Assembly: GCF_002706425.1 (NCBI RefSeq)
Contig: NZ_CP017713.1
Location: 1,302,001-1,366,000 of the forward strand
Direction: 5' to 3'
DNA length: 64,000 nt
DNA from: Loigolactobacillus coryniformis subsp. coryniformis KCTC 3167 = DSM 20001
GTDB lineage: Bacteria; Bacillota; Bacilli; Lactobacillales; Lactobacillaceae
In this document: positions 19,028 through 28,886 of the stretch, one piece after another
Layout: each line of letters starts with the position of its first letter
Numbering within the stretch: position 1 is the stretch's first letter
Notes under the pieces: generated by a model
Databases searched by the model: none
Seen by the model: only the letters and a program-made list of their open reading frames with translations
What the model was told of the DNA's origin: nothing
Made by a program: the position numbers and the translations under genes

Positions 19028-19122
19028 ACGTGCTTAGCACGAACCCAGCACTTGGTTTAACGAATCACCAACGTTTTACTCAGTTATGGGCATTTTATAT
19101 ATAGTGAAAGGTGTGGAAAAAC
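19028..19122 (+). promoter_or_regulatory. rpsO 5' leader with short hairpins, possible S15 autoregulatory site
   Basis: About 95 nt between predicted start and the gene, containing CGTGC-TTA-GCACG and a second pairing AACCCAGCACTTGGTT. S15 represses its own leader in several bacteria through 16S-like structures. I can see stems but cannot match a specific known S15 leader class by eye. Confidence 0.3.
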
Positions 19123-19392
19123 ATGGCAATTTCCCAAGAACGTAAAAACGAAATCATCACCAAATTTGCTCGTCATGAAGGCGACACAGGTTCGACAGAA
19201 GTACAAATCGCTGTCTTAACTGAAGAAATCAACACATTGAACGAACATATCCGGGTTCATAAGAAGGATTATCATTCTTACCGTGGTTTGATGAAAAAAA
19301 TCGGTCATCGTCGTAACTTGTTAGCTTACTTGCGTAAGTCTGACATCCAACGTTACCGTGACTTGATCCAAAGCTTAGGCTTACGTCGTTAA
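19123..19392 (+). CDS. rpsO: 30S ribosomal protein S15
   Basis: Early-binding 30S protein at the 16S central-domain three-way junction. All-helical sequence with the family motifs [13 protein letters not shown] (~residues 15-28), [11 protein letters not shown] and [13 protein letters not shown]. 89 aa is exact for the family. ATG 19123 follows AAAGGTG; an upstream in-frame ATG at 19111 would add MWKN, which S15 proteins lack. Monocistronic, ending in a terminator. Confidence 0.98.
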   Translation: MAISQERKNEIITKFARHEGDTGSTEVQIAVLTEEINTLNEHIRVHKKDYHSYRGLMKKIGHRRNLLAYLRKSDIQRYRDLIQSLGLRR

Positions 19393-19403
19393 GCTTTTAT
19401 AGG

Positions 19404-19442
19404 AAGATGCAGCAGGGGTTATACCTTGTTGCATCTTTTTTA
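19404..19442 (+). terminator. Intrinsic terminator after rpsO
   Basis: Stem AGATGCAGCAGG / CCTTGTTGCATCT (with wobble pairs) followed by TTTTTT. Confidence 0.88.
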
Positions 19443-19608
19443 TTTGTTGTAAAAACAATCCTGCAAGTGGTGGGGATAATGTCGTGACCGTTTTTTTGTG
19501 GTATCATAGAATAAAATTATTCTTAAAGACTAGAACGATTTAATAAGCATTGGTTACAGTTAGTTTTCTAAAATTTTTGATGAAAACTAATGATTCGGGG
19601 AGGATTTT

Positions 19609-20487
19609 ATGGATTCGTTAAAAGATGTTTCATTGATCACAGCAATGGTTACCCCATTTGATGACACGGGTGCTGTGAGTTTTGATCGATTAGCTGTTTT
19701 GATCGAACATTTATTAAATACAGGGACACAAGCGATTTTAGTTGGTGGCACAACGGGCGAAGGACCAACTTTATCGATCACAGAAAAATTGGCTTTATTC
19801 AAGGAAACTGTTCGTTTAGTTGCTGGACGCGTGCCGATCATTGCAAATACGGGGAGCAATAATACGGCGGCTACAATTGAGTTTACGCAGCAAACCGCAG
19901 CAATCGCTGGTATCGACGCAGCATTGATTGTCGTTCCTTACTATAATAAGCCTAACCAAGCTGGTTTATTGGCGCATTTCCAAGCAGTTAGTGAGCAGGG
20001 CGGCTTACCAATCTTGATTTATAACATTCCGTCGCGTACCGGGGTTGCAATGTCGGTTGCCACGGCGCTACAGCTTTCTTTACTACCTAATGTGATCGGA
20101 ATCAAAGATTGTACGGGGATCACTAATTTAGCCGCGCTAGTTGAAGGTACACAGGATCATGACTTTTATGTCTATACTGGTGAAGATGAATATGCTTTTG
20201 CCGCTAAGACACTAGGTGCACAGGGCGTGATCTCAGTTAGCAGTCATCTTTTTGGTGCAGAACTAAGCCAAATGTTTGCGGATCTTGCTGACAACAAAAT
20301 CGGTGCAGCGGCAGCGATTATGCGGCAGCTAATCCCTAAGGGGCAGCAGTTATTTGCGCAACCTTCACCAGGTCCAGTCAAAGTTGCGTTGGCCCACGCT
20401 GGTATCCCTGTCGGCGGTGTTCGTTTACCGTTAGTGTTACCAAACAAAGTCGAACAAGAACGCTTATTAAATATTTTAGATCTTTAA
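19609..20487 (+). CDS. dapA: 4-hydroxy-tetrahydrodipicolinate synthase
   Basis: Condenses pyruvate with aspartate semialdehyde in the lysine/diaminopimelate pathway. (beta/alpha)8 lyase with VGGTTGEGPTLS (Thr pair ~residues 45-46), VPYYNKPNQ (Tyr ~107), YNIPSRTG (Arg ~138) and the Schiff-base Lys in IGIKDCTG (~161). 292 aa is normal. RBS GGGAGG before ATG 19609. It stands alone, without other dap genes, between rpsO and rnjB, so its control is presumably separate from the rest of the pathway; I see no lysine riboswitch in the 166-bp upstream gap. Related lyases (nanA, kdgD) share the fold, but the residues fit DapA best. Confidence 0.85.
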   Translation: MDSLKDVSLITAMVTPFDDTGAVSFDRLAVLIEHLLNTGTQAILVGGTTGEGPTLSITEKLALFKETVRLVAGRVPIIANTGSNNTAATIEFTQQTAAIAGIDAALIVVPYYNKPNQAGLLAHFQAVSEQGGLPILIYNIPSRTGVAMSVATALQLSLLPNVIGIKDCTGITNLAALVEGTQDHDFYVYTGEDEYAFAAKTLGAQGVISVSSHLFGAELSQMFADLADNKIGAAAAIMRQLIPKGQQLFAQPSPGPVKVALAHAGIPVGGVRLPLVLPNKVEQERLLNILDL

Positions 20488-20505
20488 GAAAACGAGGTGA
20501 AGTAA

Positions 20506-22212
20506 TTGAGTAGTCATGTAAAAATCATGCCTTTAGGCGGCGTGCGTGAAAATGGTAAAAATATGTACGTTGTCGAAGTCGATGATGAAATTTATATCTT
20601 GGATTGCGGCTTGATGTACCCAGAAAATGAATTACTGGGGATCGATGTCGTTATTCCTGATTTCTCTTACTTAGAAGAGAATATTGATCGAGTTGTGGGG
20701 ATCTTCTTGACCCACGGCCATGCGGATGCAATTGGTGCTTTACCATATTTCATCAAGCAGCATTCAGTACCTGTTTTTGGTTCTGAACTAACGATTGCTT
20801 TGGCTAAATTAAACGTTAAGGCCGACAAGCAAACTAGAAACTTTAAAGATTTTCATGTGATCGATAAAGATACCAAAATTGATTTTGAACGGGCAACGGT
20901 ATCGTTCTTCAAGACGACACATTCTATTCCTGATTCTTTGGGAATTGTGATCGAAACCAATGCCGGCAGCGTAGTTTATACCGGTGATTTCAAATTTGAT
21001 CAGTCAGCTACTCCAGAATATCAAAGTGACTTTGCGCGCTTAGCAGAAATCGGGCAGGGCAACGTCCTTGCACTATTAAGTGATTCTGCTAACGCCGAAT
21101 CCCCTTACGAAATGGCTAGCGAACGCGATATTGCCGCTAATATTCTGGATACTTTCCAGTACCATAATGGACGGATCATTGCGGCGGCAGTGGCTTCCAA
21201 TATTGCACGTATTCAGCAAGTGATTAATGCTGCTGCCAAGTCAGGGCGCAAAGTTGTTTTAACTGGGCGTGATCTAGAAAAGATCGTGCGGACGGCAATG
21301 CGCTTGAAACGGCTCAATTTGCCAAGTCCTGATATTTTGGTACCAACTAAGGATCTGCATAAGTTGGCACCAGAAAAGACAGTTATTCTAGAAACTGGCA
21401 AAATGGGTGAACCAATCAAAGCGTTGCAACGAATGGCAACAAATCGTCACCGGTTGATTCGTATCAAGGAAGGCGATCTTGTCTTTATTACGACAACGCC
21501 ATCACACGCAATGGAAACCACAGTGGCTAAGACTAAAGATATGATCTATCGTGCTGGCGGCAAAGTTAAGTCGATCAGTGACGAGATTCATGTTTCCGGT
21601 CACGGTAATAAAAATAACCTTCAATTGATGATCAATTTGATCAAGCCAACTTATTTGGTGCCAGTTCAAGGTGAGTATCGGCTATTAGCTGCACATGCTA
21701 GTATTGCACATGAGACGGGGATTCCGTTTGAAAATATTTTCATCACCAGTAAAGGCGACGTCCTTGATTATCAAAAAGGGCAGATGCATTTAGCCAATCA
21801 AATCGATGTTGGTAATACGATGATCGATGGTATTGGTGTCGGTGATATTGGTAATATTGTGTTGCGTGATCGTAAAGTATTATCAGAAGATGGTATTTTT
21901 GTTGCGGTGATCACGATCAACCGGAAGAAACGGACCATCGTGTCCCATCCGAAAATCACGACCCGCGGTTTTGTTTATATTAAAACTAGCCGTGATCTCA
22001 TTCATGAAAGTGCTAATCTAGTGACCAAAACGGTTCAAGATAATTTAGATAATAAAGAATTTGATTGGGGCCATTTGAAACAAGATATCCGTGAAGCGCT
22101 TAGTGGCTATTTATTTGAACAAACCAAACGACGGCCAGTGATTTTACCAGTGATCATGGAAGTCAATCAGAATCGGCGCCATACCGCTAATACGACAACA
22201 ACTAAAGCATAA
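20506..22212 (+). CDS. rnjB: Ribonuclease J2
   Basis: Metallo-beta-lactamase/beta-CASP ribonuclease involved in mRNA decay and rRNA maturation, partner of RNase J1. The metal motif reads LTHGHADAIG (~residues 70-79) instead of the HxHxDH of RNase J1; the Asp-His substitution is characteristic of J2, whose own activity is low. Other family parts are present: YTGDFKFD, the beta-CASP region with TTPSHAMETTV, and HVSGHGNKNN, plus the C-terminal domain. 568 aa is typical. TTG 20506 follows GAGGTGA. It lies 18 bases after dapA and is probably co-transcribed with it. Confidence 0.93.
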   Translation: MSSHVKIMPLGGVRENGKNMYVVEVDDEIYILDCGLMYPENELLGIDVVIPDFSYLEENIDRVVGIFLTHGHADAIGALPYFIKQHSVPVFGSELTIALAKLNVKADKQTRNFKDFHVIDKDTKIDFERATVSFFKTTHSIPDSLGIVIETNAGSVVYTGDFKFDQSATPEYQSDFARLAEIGQGNVLALLSDSANAESPYEMASERDIAANILDTFQYHNGRIIAAAVASNIARIQQVINAAAKSGRKVVLTGRDLEKIVRTAMRLKRLNLPSPDILVPTKDLHKLAPEKTVILETGKMGEPIKALQRMATNRHRLIRIKEGDLVFITTTPSHAMETTVAKTKDMIYRAGGKVKSISDEIHVSGHGNKNNLQLMINLIKPTYLVPVQGEYRLLAAHASIAHETGIPFENIFITSKGDVLDYQKGQMHLANQIDVGNTMIDGIGVGDIGNIVLRDRKVLSEDGIFVAVITINRKKRTIVSHPKITTRGFVYIKTSRDLIHESANLVTKTVQDNLDNKEFDWGHLKQDIREALSGYLFEQTKRRPVILPVIMEVNQNRRHTANTTTTKA

Positions 22213-22216
22213 ACTT

Positions 22217-22262
22217 ATGGGACAAGGGATGGTGAATCAGCCACCTTTGTCCCATCTTGTTT
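22217..22262 (+). terminator. Terminator after rnjB
   Basis: Long stem ATGGGACAAGGGATGG / CCACCTTTGTCCCAT with one mismatch; the following T tract (CTTGTTT) is short, so termination may be partial. Confidence 0.7.
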
Positions 22263-22364
22263 AGCGCCATGTTTCTGGTGGCCAAATTGTGCCGCAAAAT
22301 TAGAATCGGCGTTCATTTTTGGCCTATTATGCAACCATGTATGAAGCAGCAAGGAGGCTTATTG

Positions 22365-23315
22365 ATGGGTGAACCGATCCCGTTTCCGCAAAATTTTCAA
22401 CGTTTTGTTCAGCTAGGCTGTGAAGCTAGTCAAAAGCAACAGTGGACTGAGGCAATCGATTATTTACAAGCAGCTTACGAATTGAAGCAAACTTTTGCCG
22501 TTAATGTGTTATTGGTTACGGCGTTATTAGCGGATGAACAATATCAGCAAGCAGCAACACTAGCACAGGAGCAAGCGTCCGCGTATTTAGATTCACAAGA
22601 TGCTGGTCGTTTATATTTGACCGTATTGTGCAAGATACATGATTTTATTGGAATCCGTAAACTTTGCCATCTGCAACCCGGCAAGCAGACGCCAACTTTT
22701 TGGACGCAACAATTAACATTGGTGAAACAGGCTGAAAAACTGTATCGGCAACAAGCAACGCAACAGATCAAAGAACTACAAAAGGCGTTATATCAATTAA
22801 GTGCGGTACCGATTTACGAACAGTTGAATTTAGCAAAGCGCGCACAGCAATTACCGCAAACTGAATTTGTGCTTGCTAGTCGGCGGTTATTAACCGATTT
22901 ATATGTGCATCCATTACTGCGGGCTAATTTTTTAGATGAGTTACGGCAGTTAGGTATTAATACTGCAGTTGAGTATTTATGGTTGGACGAAACAATTAAA
23001 ACGGTGGTGCCGGCAGAGTTGAAGGCAATCACAGAAGTCGCCAGCATTCAAGCTTTACAAAAGCAGTTGTTTACGCAGTTAGCGGCTGATCCAGTTTTGA
23101 CACAAACCATTAGTGGTGAATTAGCTTTACATGCAGCTTATCTTTATCCTTGTGCCGATCAGGTGATCACGCAACCAAAAGTTTGGGCAGCCGTTTATCT
23201 AACCACTTATGCGGGTAAAAAAAATAATTTAGCGGCTTTTGCGACTGCTGAAATTACCGCAGTTCAGGACTGGCAACAGCGATTTAATCGATTAACTCAG
23301 CGTTTAAGCGAGTAA
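22365..23315 (+). CDS. Conserved protein with tetratricopeptide-like repeats
   Basis: Soluble 316-aa helical protein. The N-terminal part resembles TPR units (FVQLGCEASQKQQWTEAIDY, ~residues 13-32, then LLVTALLADEQYQQAATLAQ), suggesting a protein-interaction scaffold. No catalytic motif, signal peptide or membrane helix is visible, and it is rich in Gln and Ala. ATG 22365 is chosen because AAGGAGG lies 7-8 bases upstream; the frame extends to 22257 but without a site. Proteins of this kind are found between rnjB and tuf in lactobacilli; their function is not known to me. Confidence 0.75.
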   Translation: MGEPIPFPQNFQRFVQLGCEASQKQQWTEAIDYLQAAYELKQTFAVNVLLVTALLADEQYQQAATLAQEQASAYLDSQDAGRLYLTVLCKIHDFIGIRKLCHLQPGKQTPTFWTQQLTLVKQAEKLYRQQATQQIKELQKALYQLSAVPIYEQLNLAKRAQQLPQTEFVLASRRLLTDLYVHPLLRANFLDELRQLGINTAVEYLWLDETIKTVVPAELKAITEVASIQALQKQLFTQLAADPVLTQTISGELALHAAYLYPCADQVITQPKVWAAVYLTTYAGKKNNLAAFATAEITAVQDWQQRFNRLTQRLSE

Positions 23316-23370
23316 AATTCGCAGGTTTATGAAAAAATGCTGAAAAATATGAAATTATTAGGCAAAGGTG

Positions 23371-23399
23371 TTTACAAAGTTGGTAGAAGCCTATATAAT
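23371..23399 (+). promoter_or_regulatory. tuf promoter P1
   Basis: -35 TTTACA (23371-23376), 17-bp spacer, -10 TATAAT (23394-23399): near consensus. Confidence 0.85.
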
Positions 23400-23438
23400 A
23401 TCTAAATGGATTCTTCCTTGTGCGAAGGCAAGCTAGAC

Positions 23439-23467
23439 TTGGCTTTTAACAGTGGAAGTTGTATAAT
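23439..23467 (+). promoter_or_regulatory. tuf promoter P2
   Basis: -35 TTGGCT (23439-23444), 17-bp spacer, -10 TATAAT (23462-23467), 68 bp downstream of P1. Tandem promoters fit the very high demand for EF-Tu. Confidence 0.7.
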
Positions 23468-23541
23468 AAATAGTAAAGGATTATCGGCATTAACATTTTT
23501 GATGGCGAACTATTCTTGCGAAAATACAGGAGGTTTCATTA

Positions 23542-24729
<1,188 letters not shown>

Positions 24730-24743
24730 GCTTAGCTTATGTT

Positions 24744-24774
24744 TAACTCGGAGCTTGTCTCCGAGTTTTTTTTA
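24744..24774 (+). terminator. Intrinsic terminator after tuf
   Basis: Perfect stem AACTCGGA / TCCGAGTT with a 7-nt loop and a run of eight T. Confidence 0.95.
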
Positions 24775-24939
24775 TTATCAATAAGCTAATACAAGTCAGT
24801 TAAATCAGGCAATTAGACTTAAAAGCGTAATTAGCGCGGTTTTTTAGTGAGAATGATTTACAAGACCGTTAAACTACGTTAGAATAACAAAGTATGCAAT
24901 TTATTAATTATGAAAAATTATGATTCCGGAGGGAAAGTA

Positions 24940-26274
24940 ATGGCAGCAAAATGGGAAAAAAAAGGCGCCACTGATGGTGAATTAACCTTTGAAATTGAAC
25001 AATCTAAAATTAAAGAAGGTTTAGATCAAGCATTTGCCCGCGTTAAAAAGAATCTTAACGTACCAGGCTTCCGTAAAGGTAAAGTCTCACGGCAAGTATT
25101 TAACTCAATGTACGGGGAAGCTGCATTGTACGAAGATGCATTAAACATTCTTCTTCCAGATGCTTATCAAAAAGCCATTGAAGAAACAAAAATCGAACCA
25201 GTTGATCAACCACATATTGACGTTGACAGCATGGAAAAAGATCAACCTTGGGTGATCGTTGCTAAAGTAACGGTTAAACCAGAAGTGACACTTGGCGAAT
25301 ACAAAGGTATGAAAGTACCTGAACAAGATCGTACAGTCACTGACGAAGACGTTGATGCTGATATCGAAAGCAAACGCCAACAACAAGCTGAATTAGTGCT
25401 TAAAGAAGACGGTGCAGCTGAATCTGGTGATACAGTTGTTATCGATTATAAAGGTACTGTTGACGGTGAAGCCTTTGAAGGCGGCACAGCTGATAATTAC
25501 TCACTTGTTTTAGGCTCTAACTCATTCATCCCTGGCTTTGAAGATCAATTGATTGGTCATAAAGCTGATGAAGATGTTGACGTTAAGGTTACTTTCCCAG
25601 AAGACTATCAAGCTAAAGATCTAGCTGGTAAAGATGCAGTCTTTGCAACTAAGATCCATGAAGTTAAGTCGAAGGAATTACCTGAACTTGATGATGAATT
25701 CGCTAAAGACGTTGACGAAAACGTTGATACATTAGCTGAATTAAAAGATAAGGTTCGTAAAGACTTGCAACAAAGCAAGGACGATGCGGCAACAGAAGCT
25801 ATCCAAGACGCTGCGATCCAAGCTGCAGTTGAAAATGCGACTGTTCAAGACATCCCACAAGCCATGATCGATGAAGAAGTTCAACGTCAAATGGACCAAT
25901 ACTTAGGCAACATGCAACGCCAAGGTATCGATCCTAAGATGTACTATCAATTGACTGGAACATCTGAAGACGATTTACGTAAGCAATTTGCTGGCGATGC
26001 TGAAACTCGTGTTAAAACGAACTTAGTATTAGAAGCAGTTGTTGCAGCTGAAGATATCAAACCTTCTGCTGATGAAATCGAAAAAGAAGTTAAAGATTTA
26101 GCTGACGAATACGGTATGGAAGTTAAAGCCGTTCGTAATGCTTTAACTGATGATATGTTGAGTCATGATATCGCCGTTAAGAAAGCAATTGAAATCATTG
26201 CTGATGCTGCAGTTGAATCAGCTGACGTTAAGCCAGCTAAAGAAGAAGCTGCTGATGCTGACGACGCTAAATAA
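24940..26274 (+). CDS. tig: Trigger factor (ribosome-bound chaperone, peptidyl-prolyl isomerase)
   Basis: Ribosome-associated folding factor. N-terminal ribosome-binding domain with the GFRKGK signature (~residues 43-48, [13 protein letters not shown]), FKBP-type PPIase domain (~160-245, [20 protein letters not shown]), and a long helical C-terminal arm (~250-430); an acidic tail ends the protein. 444 aa is typical. ATG 24940 follows GGAGGG at 8-bp spacing; the frame's earlier ATG at 24910 lacks a site. Monocistronic between the tuf terminator and the structured region at 26294-26393. tig-clpX order is widely conserved. Confidence 0.97.
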   Translation: MAAKWEKKGATDGELTFEIEQSKIKEGLDQAFARVKKNLNVPGFRKGKVSRQVFNSMYGEAALYEDALNILLPDAYQKAIEETKIEPVDQPHIDVDSMEKDQPWVIVAKVTVKPEVTLGEYKGMKVPEQDRTVTDEDVDADIESKRQQQAELVLKEDGAAESGDTVVIDYKGTVDGEAFEGGTADNYSLVLGSNSFIPGFEDQLIGHKADEDVDVKVTFPEDYQAKDLAGKDAVFATKIHEVKSKELPELDDEFAKDVDENVDTLAELKDKVRKDLQQSKDDAATEAIQDAAIQAAVENATVQDIPQAMIDEEVQRQMDQYLGNMQRQGIDPKMYYQLTGTSEDDLRKQFAGDAETRVKTNLVLEAVVAAEDIKPSADEIEKEVKDLADEYGMEVKAVRNALTDDMLSHDIAVKKAIEIIADAAVESADVKPAKEEAADADDAK

Positions 26275-26293
26275 TTAGCTTTACTTTAAAATT

Positions 26294-26393
26294 GCGGTGT
26301 AAGAGTCATATACTTTTAGAGCTAGCGAACTGACACACGCTGATCAGTGTATGTCATTGCTACCTGAAAGGCTGACCCTTGCGCCGCTTTTTT
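26294..26393 (+). terminator. 100-nt branched hairpin with T tract after tig
   Basis: Outer 15-bp stem GCGGTGTAAGAGTCA / TGACCCTTGCGCCGC (two wobble pairs, one mismatch), then CTTTTAG/CTGAAAG, TAGC/GCTA and TGACA.AC/GT.TGTCA-like pairings, closed by TTTTTT at 26388-26393. The T run makes it a terminator for tig, but it is much longer than needed and may be a stable RNA or leader element. Confidence 0.7.
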
Positions 26394-26463
26394 GTCTAGT
26401 AAACTGAGGCTGTTCATATTTGTCAGTGAGGTTCTAGAATCAGTTTGCTTTACCTTCGAGTGT

Positions 26464-26506
26464 GGATATGCTAAAGTTTTCACTGTTCAAAGAAATTGGC
26501 ATATCC
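26464..26506. promoter_or_regulatory. Inverted repeat upstream of clpX
   Basis: GGATATGC (26464-26471) and GCATATCC (26499-26506) are perfect complements 27 bp apart, directly upstream of the clpX promoter. It does not match the CtsR or CIRCE operators. Candidate operator or leader stem. Confidence 0.4.
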
Positions 26507-26507
26507 G

Positions 26508-26536
26508 TTGGCAAGTGATTGTTTTTACGGTAAGAT
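26508..26536 (+). promoter_or_regulatory. clpX promoter
   Basis: -35 TTGGCA (26508-26513), 17-bp spacer, -10 TAAGAT (26531-26536). Confidence 0.65.
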
Positions 26537-26567
26537 TGAACTAAGAAATTAATAGGGGTTGATATAT

Positions 26568-27818
26568 GTGTTCGACAATACGGAAACGGATGGCCCTGTC
26601 AACTGCTCATTTTGCGGGAAGTCACAAGATCAAGTGAAGAAGATTGTCGCTGGACCGGGTGTCTACATCTGTAATGAATGCATTGACTTATGCAAAGAGA
26701 TCATCGATGAAGAATTCCAAGATGAAGCATACAATGATCTACTTGAAGTACCGAAACCAGTTGAAATTTTAAATATTTTAAACCAGTACGTCATTGGGCA
26801 GGATGAAGCTAAACGTGCTTTGTCAGTTGCTGTTTATAACCATTACAAGCGGGTTAACCAAATGGAAGTTCAAAGTGATAATGATACTGAATTACAAAAG
26901 AGTAACATTTCTTTGATCGGACCAACTGGTTCAGGTAAAACCTTCTTGGCTCAAACATTGGCGCGTATCTTAAACGTTCCATTTGCAATTGCTGATGCAA
27001 CTACTTTAACTGAAGCCGGCTACGTTGGTGAAGACGTTGAAAATATTCTCTTGAAGCTATTACAAAACGCGGATTATGATGTAGAAAAAGCCCAAAAAGG
27101 GATCATCTACATTGATGAAATCGATAAAATCGCTAAGAAGAGCGAAAATGTTTCAATCACGCGTGATGTTTCTGGCGAAGGGGTCCAACAAGCGTTATTG
27201 AAGATCTTGGAAGGCACGATTGCTAACGTTCCGCCGCAGGGTGGTCGTAAGCATCCACAACAAGAGTTTATTCAGATCGATACAACGAATATTCTCTTCA
27301 TCGTTGGTGGGGCTTTTGATGGGATCGAAAACATTGTTAAGGAACGGTTAGGTGACAAGGTCATCGGCTTTAGTGGTCACGATGCCAAAGGCGTTGATGA
27401 ATCAAAGAGTTTGATGCAACAAGTTATCCCCGAAGACTTAATGAAATTTGGCTTGATTCCTGAATTTATCGGCCGAATTCCGATCATGGCAGCATTAGAG
27501 AAATTGACCGAGGATGATTTGGTGCGGATCTTAACTGAACCAAAGAATGCTTTAGTCAAGCAGTATACGAAGTTGTTAGGTCTAGATGACGTCAAGCTTG
27601 AATTTGAGCCAGGTGCCCTTCACGCAATCGCACATGAGGCGATTGAACGGAATACTGGTGCCCGTGGCTTACGTTCGATCATTGAAGAAGTCATGATGGA
27701 CATTATGTTTGATCTACCAAGTCGTGACGACGTTGCTAAGGCAATCATTACCGAAGATACTGTCGACGGTACTGGTAAGCCTAAGCTGGTCTTAGCGGAT
27801 GATCAAAAAGCATCCTAA
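26568..27818 (+). CDS. clpX: ATP-dependent Clp protease ATP-binding subunit ClpX
   Basis: AAA+ unfoldase that feeds proteins to ClpP. N-terminal zinc-binding domain with CSFCGKSQ and ICNECIDLC (four Cys), Walker A GPTGSGKT (~residues 124-131), Walker [11 protein letters not shown], the IGF loop for ClpP docking (KVIGFSGHD), sensor II GARGLR. 416 aa. GTG 26568 is preferred: AGGGG lies 9 bases upstream, whereas the TTG at 26559 abuts the site. It has its own promoter and a strong terminator. Confidence 0.97.
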   Translation: MFDNTETDGPVNCSFCGKSQDQVKKIVAGPGVYICNECIDLCKEIIDEEFQDEAYNDLLEVPKPVEILNILNQYVIGQDEAKRALSVAVYNHYKRVNQMEVQSDNDTELQKSNISLIGPTGSGKTFLAQTLARILNVPFAIADATTLTEAGYVGEDVENILLKLLQNADYDVEKAQKGIIYIDEIDKIAKKSENVSITRDVSGEGVQQALLKILEGTIANVPPQGGRKHPQQEFIQIDTTNILFIVGGAFDGIENIVKERLGDKVIGFSGHDAKGVDESKSLMQQVIPEDLMKFGLIPEFIGRIPIMAALEKLTEDDLVRILTEPKNALVKQYTKLLGLDDVKLEFEPGALHAIAHEAIERNTGARGLRSIIEEVMMDIMFDLPSRDDVAKAIITEDTVDGTGKPKLVLADDQKAS

Positions 27819-27831
27819 ACTGATCTAAAAA

Positions 27832-27866
27832 AGAAACGATTCACTTGTTGAATCGTTTCTTTTTTT
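27832..27866 (+). terminator. Intrinsic terminator after clpX
   Basis: Perfect stem GAAACGATTC / GAATCGTTTC, 7-nt loop, then eight T; A-rich upstream side. Confidence 0.95.
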
Positions 27867-27928
27867 GCAGGTAGGTATGCTAAAATAGTAAGCAGTGATT
27901 CAGAACTATAGTTGTGGAGGAAAAATAA

Positions 27929-28516
27929 ATGCAGATTCAGGATGTGGAATTGGTGATCAGCGCCGTAGCACCAATGCAGTATCCCACCGACGGTTTACCA
28001 GAAATCGCACTGACGGGCCGCTCCAACGTTGGTAAATCATCAATGATCAATAAGTTGATCCAACGTAAAAAAATGGCACGAACGTCAAGTACCCCTGGTA
28101 AAACACAAACTTTAAACTTTTATAAGCTGAATGATGCTTTTTATTTTGTAGATGTCCCTGGTTATGGTTATGCCAAGGTTTCAAAAAAAGACCGCGAAAG
28201 CTTTAGCCAGATGATCGAAACTTACTTGCAGGAGCGCGATAATTTGCGTGGTGTGATTTCGTTGATCGATGTGCGTCATGAACCGACTAAGGATGATCTG
28301 GCGATGTACAAGTACCTACAGTTCTTCGGTGTACCAGTGTTGGTCGTGGCAACTAAAGGCGATAAAGTACCGCGTGGTAAATGGAATCAGCGGGAAAGTA
28401 AGCTTAAGAAGGCACTCGAACTCAATCAAACTGATGACTTAGTTGTGTTCTCCAGTACGACTGGGATCGGTGGCGACCAAATCTGGCAGTGGGTCGAAGA
28501 ACACTTGGCAGATTAA
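27929..28516 (+). CDS. engB: Ribosome biogenesis GTP-binding protein YsxC/EngB
   Basis: Essential small GTPase in late 50S assembly. G1 GRSNVGKSSMIN (~residues 30-41), switch region SSTPGKTQTLNFY, G3 DVPGYGYA, G4 TKGDK, G5 SSTTG. 195 aa, standard length. RBS GTGGAGG before ATG 27929. Position directly after clpX is conserved in many Firmicutes. It is 26 bases from the downstream MazG-like gene, so these two form an operon. Confidence 0.97.
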   Translation: MQIQDVELVISAVAPMQYPTDGLPEIALTGRSNVGKSSMINKLIQRKKMARTSSTPGKTQTLNFYKLNDAFYFVDVPGYGYAKVSKKDRESFSQMIETYLQERDNLRGVISLIDVRHEPTKDDLAMYKYLQFFGVPVLVVATKGDKVPRGKWNQRESKLKKALELNQTDDLVVFSSTTGIGGDQIWQWVEEHLAD

Positions 28517-28542
28517 ATTATTTTTAGAAAGTAGGGGCGCGT

Positions 28543-28845
28543 GTGGAATTTAATGATTATCAAAAATTAGCCAATCGGACTTTATTAGGCAATGAGCAGG
28601 TTTTAACTAATTGTGCGCTAGGCTTAGCTAGTGAAAGTGGCGAGGTCATTGATTTGATCAAAAAATACACGTTTAACGGGGAAGACTTGAAACGTGATGA
28701 ATTAGTCAAGGAAATGGGTGACGTGCTCTGGTACTTGTCTCAAGTGGCTGAGTGGGCCAATATTCCCTTTGAAGAGGTCGCACAACAAAATATTACGACC
28801 TTAAATACGCGTTACGGTAAACAGATCGATGCGCAGAAGCAATAA
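28543..28845 (+). CDS. MazG-like nucleotide pyrophosphohydrolase
   Basis: All-alpha NTP pyrophosphatase of the MazG/dCTPase superfamily, probably hydrolysing (d)NTPs to monophosphates for house-cleaning. The metal-binding pattern ExxE...ExxD is visible: ESGEVIDLIKK (~residues 30-40) and KEMGDVLWYLSQ (~58-69). 100 aa is typical of single-domain members. Starts at GTG 28543 with GGGG upstream. Substrate cannot be inferred. It ends just before a bidirectional-looking terminator shared with the convergent SDR gene. Confidence 0.85.
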   Translation: MEFNDYQKLANRTLLGNEQVLTNCALGLASESGEVIDLIKKYTFNGEDLKRDELVKEMGDVLWYLSQVAEWANIPFEEVAQQNITTLNTRYGKQIDAQKQ

Positions 28846-28846
28846 A

Positions 28847-28882
28847 AAATACGACGCCCAATTATTGGGGGTCGTATTTTTT
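28847..28882. terminator. Bidirectional terminator
   Basis: AAAAAATACGACGCCC / GGGGGTCGTATTTTTT stem, T or A tracts on both sides; ends the engB unit (plus) and the SDR gene (minus). Confidence 0.9.
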
Positions 28883-28886
28883 AGAT

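Noticed and set aside
19443-19608. Lysine riboswitch or T-box before dapA
   Set aside because: The gap is only 166 bp and no specifier, T-box or L-box core sequence is visible.
26464-26506. CtsR or CIRCE operator
   Set aside because: Sequence does not match AGGTCAAA repeats or TTAGCACTC-N9-GAGTGCTAA.
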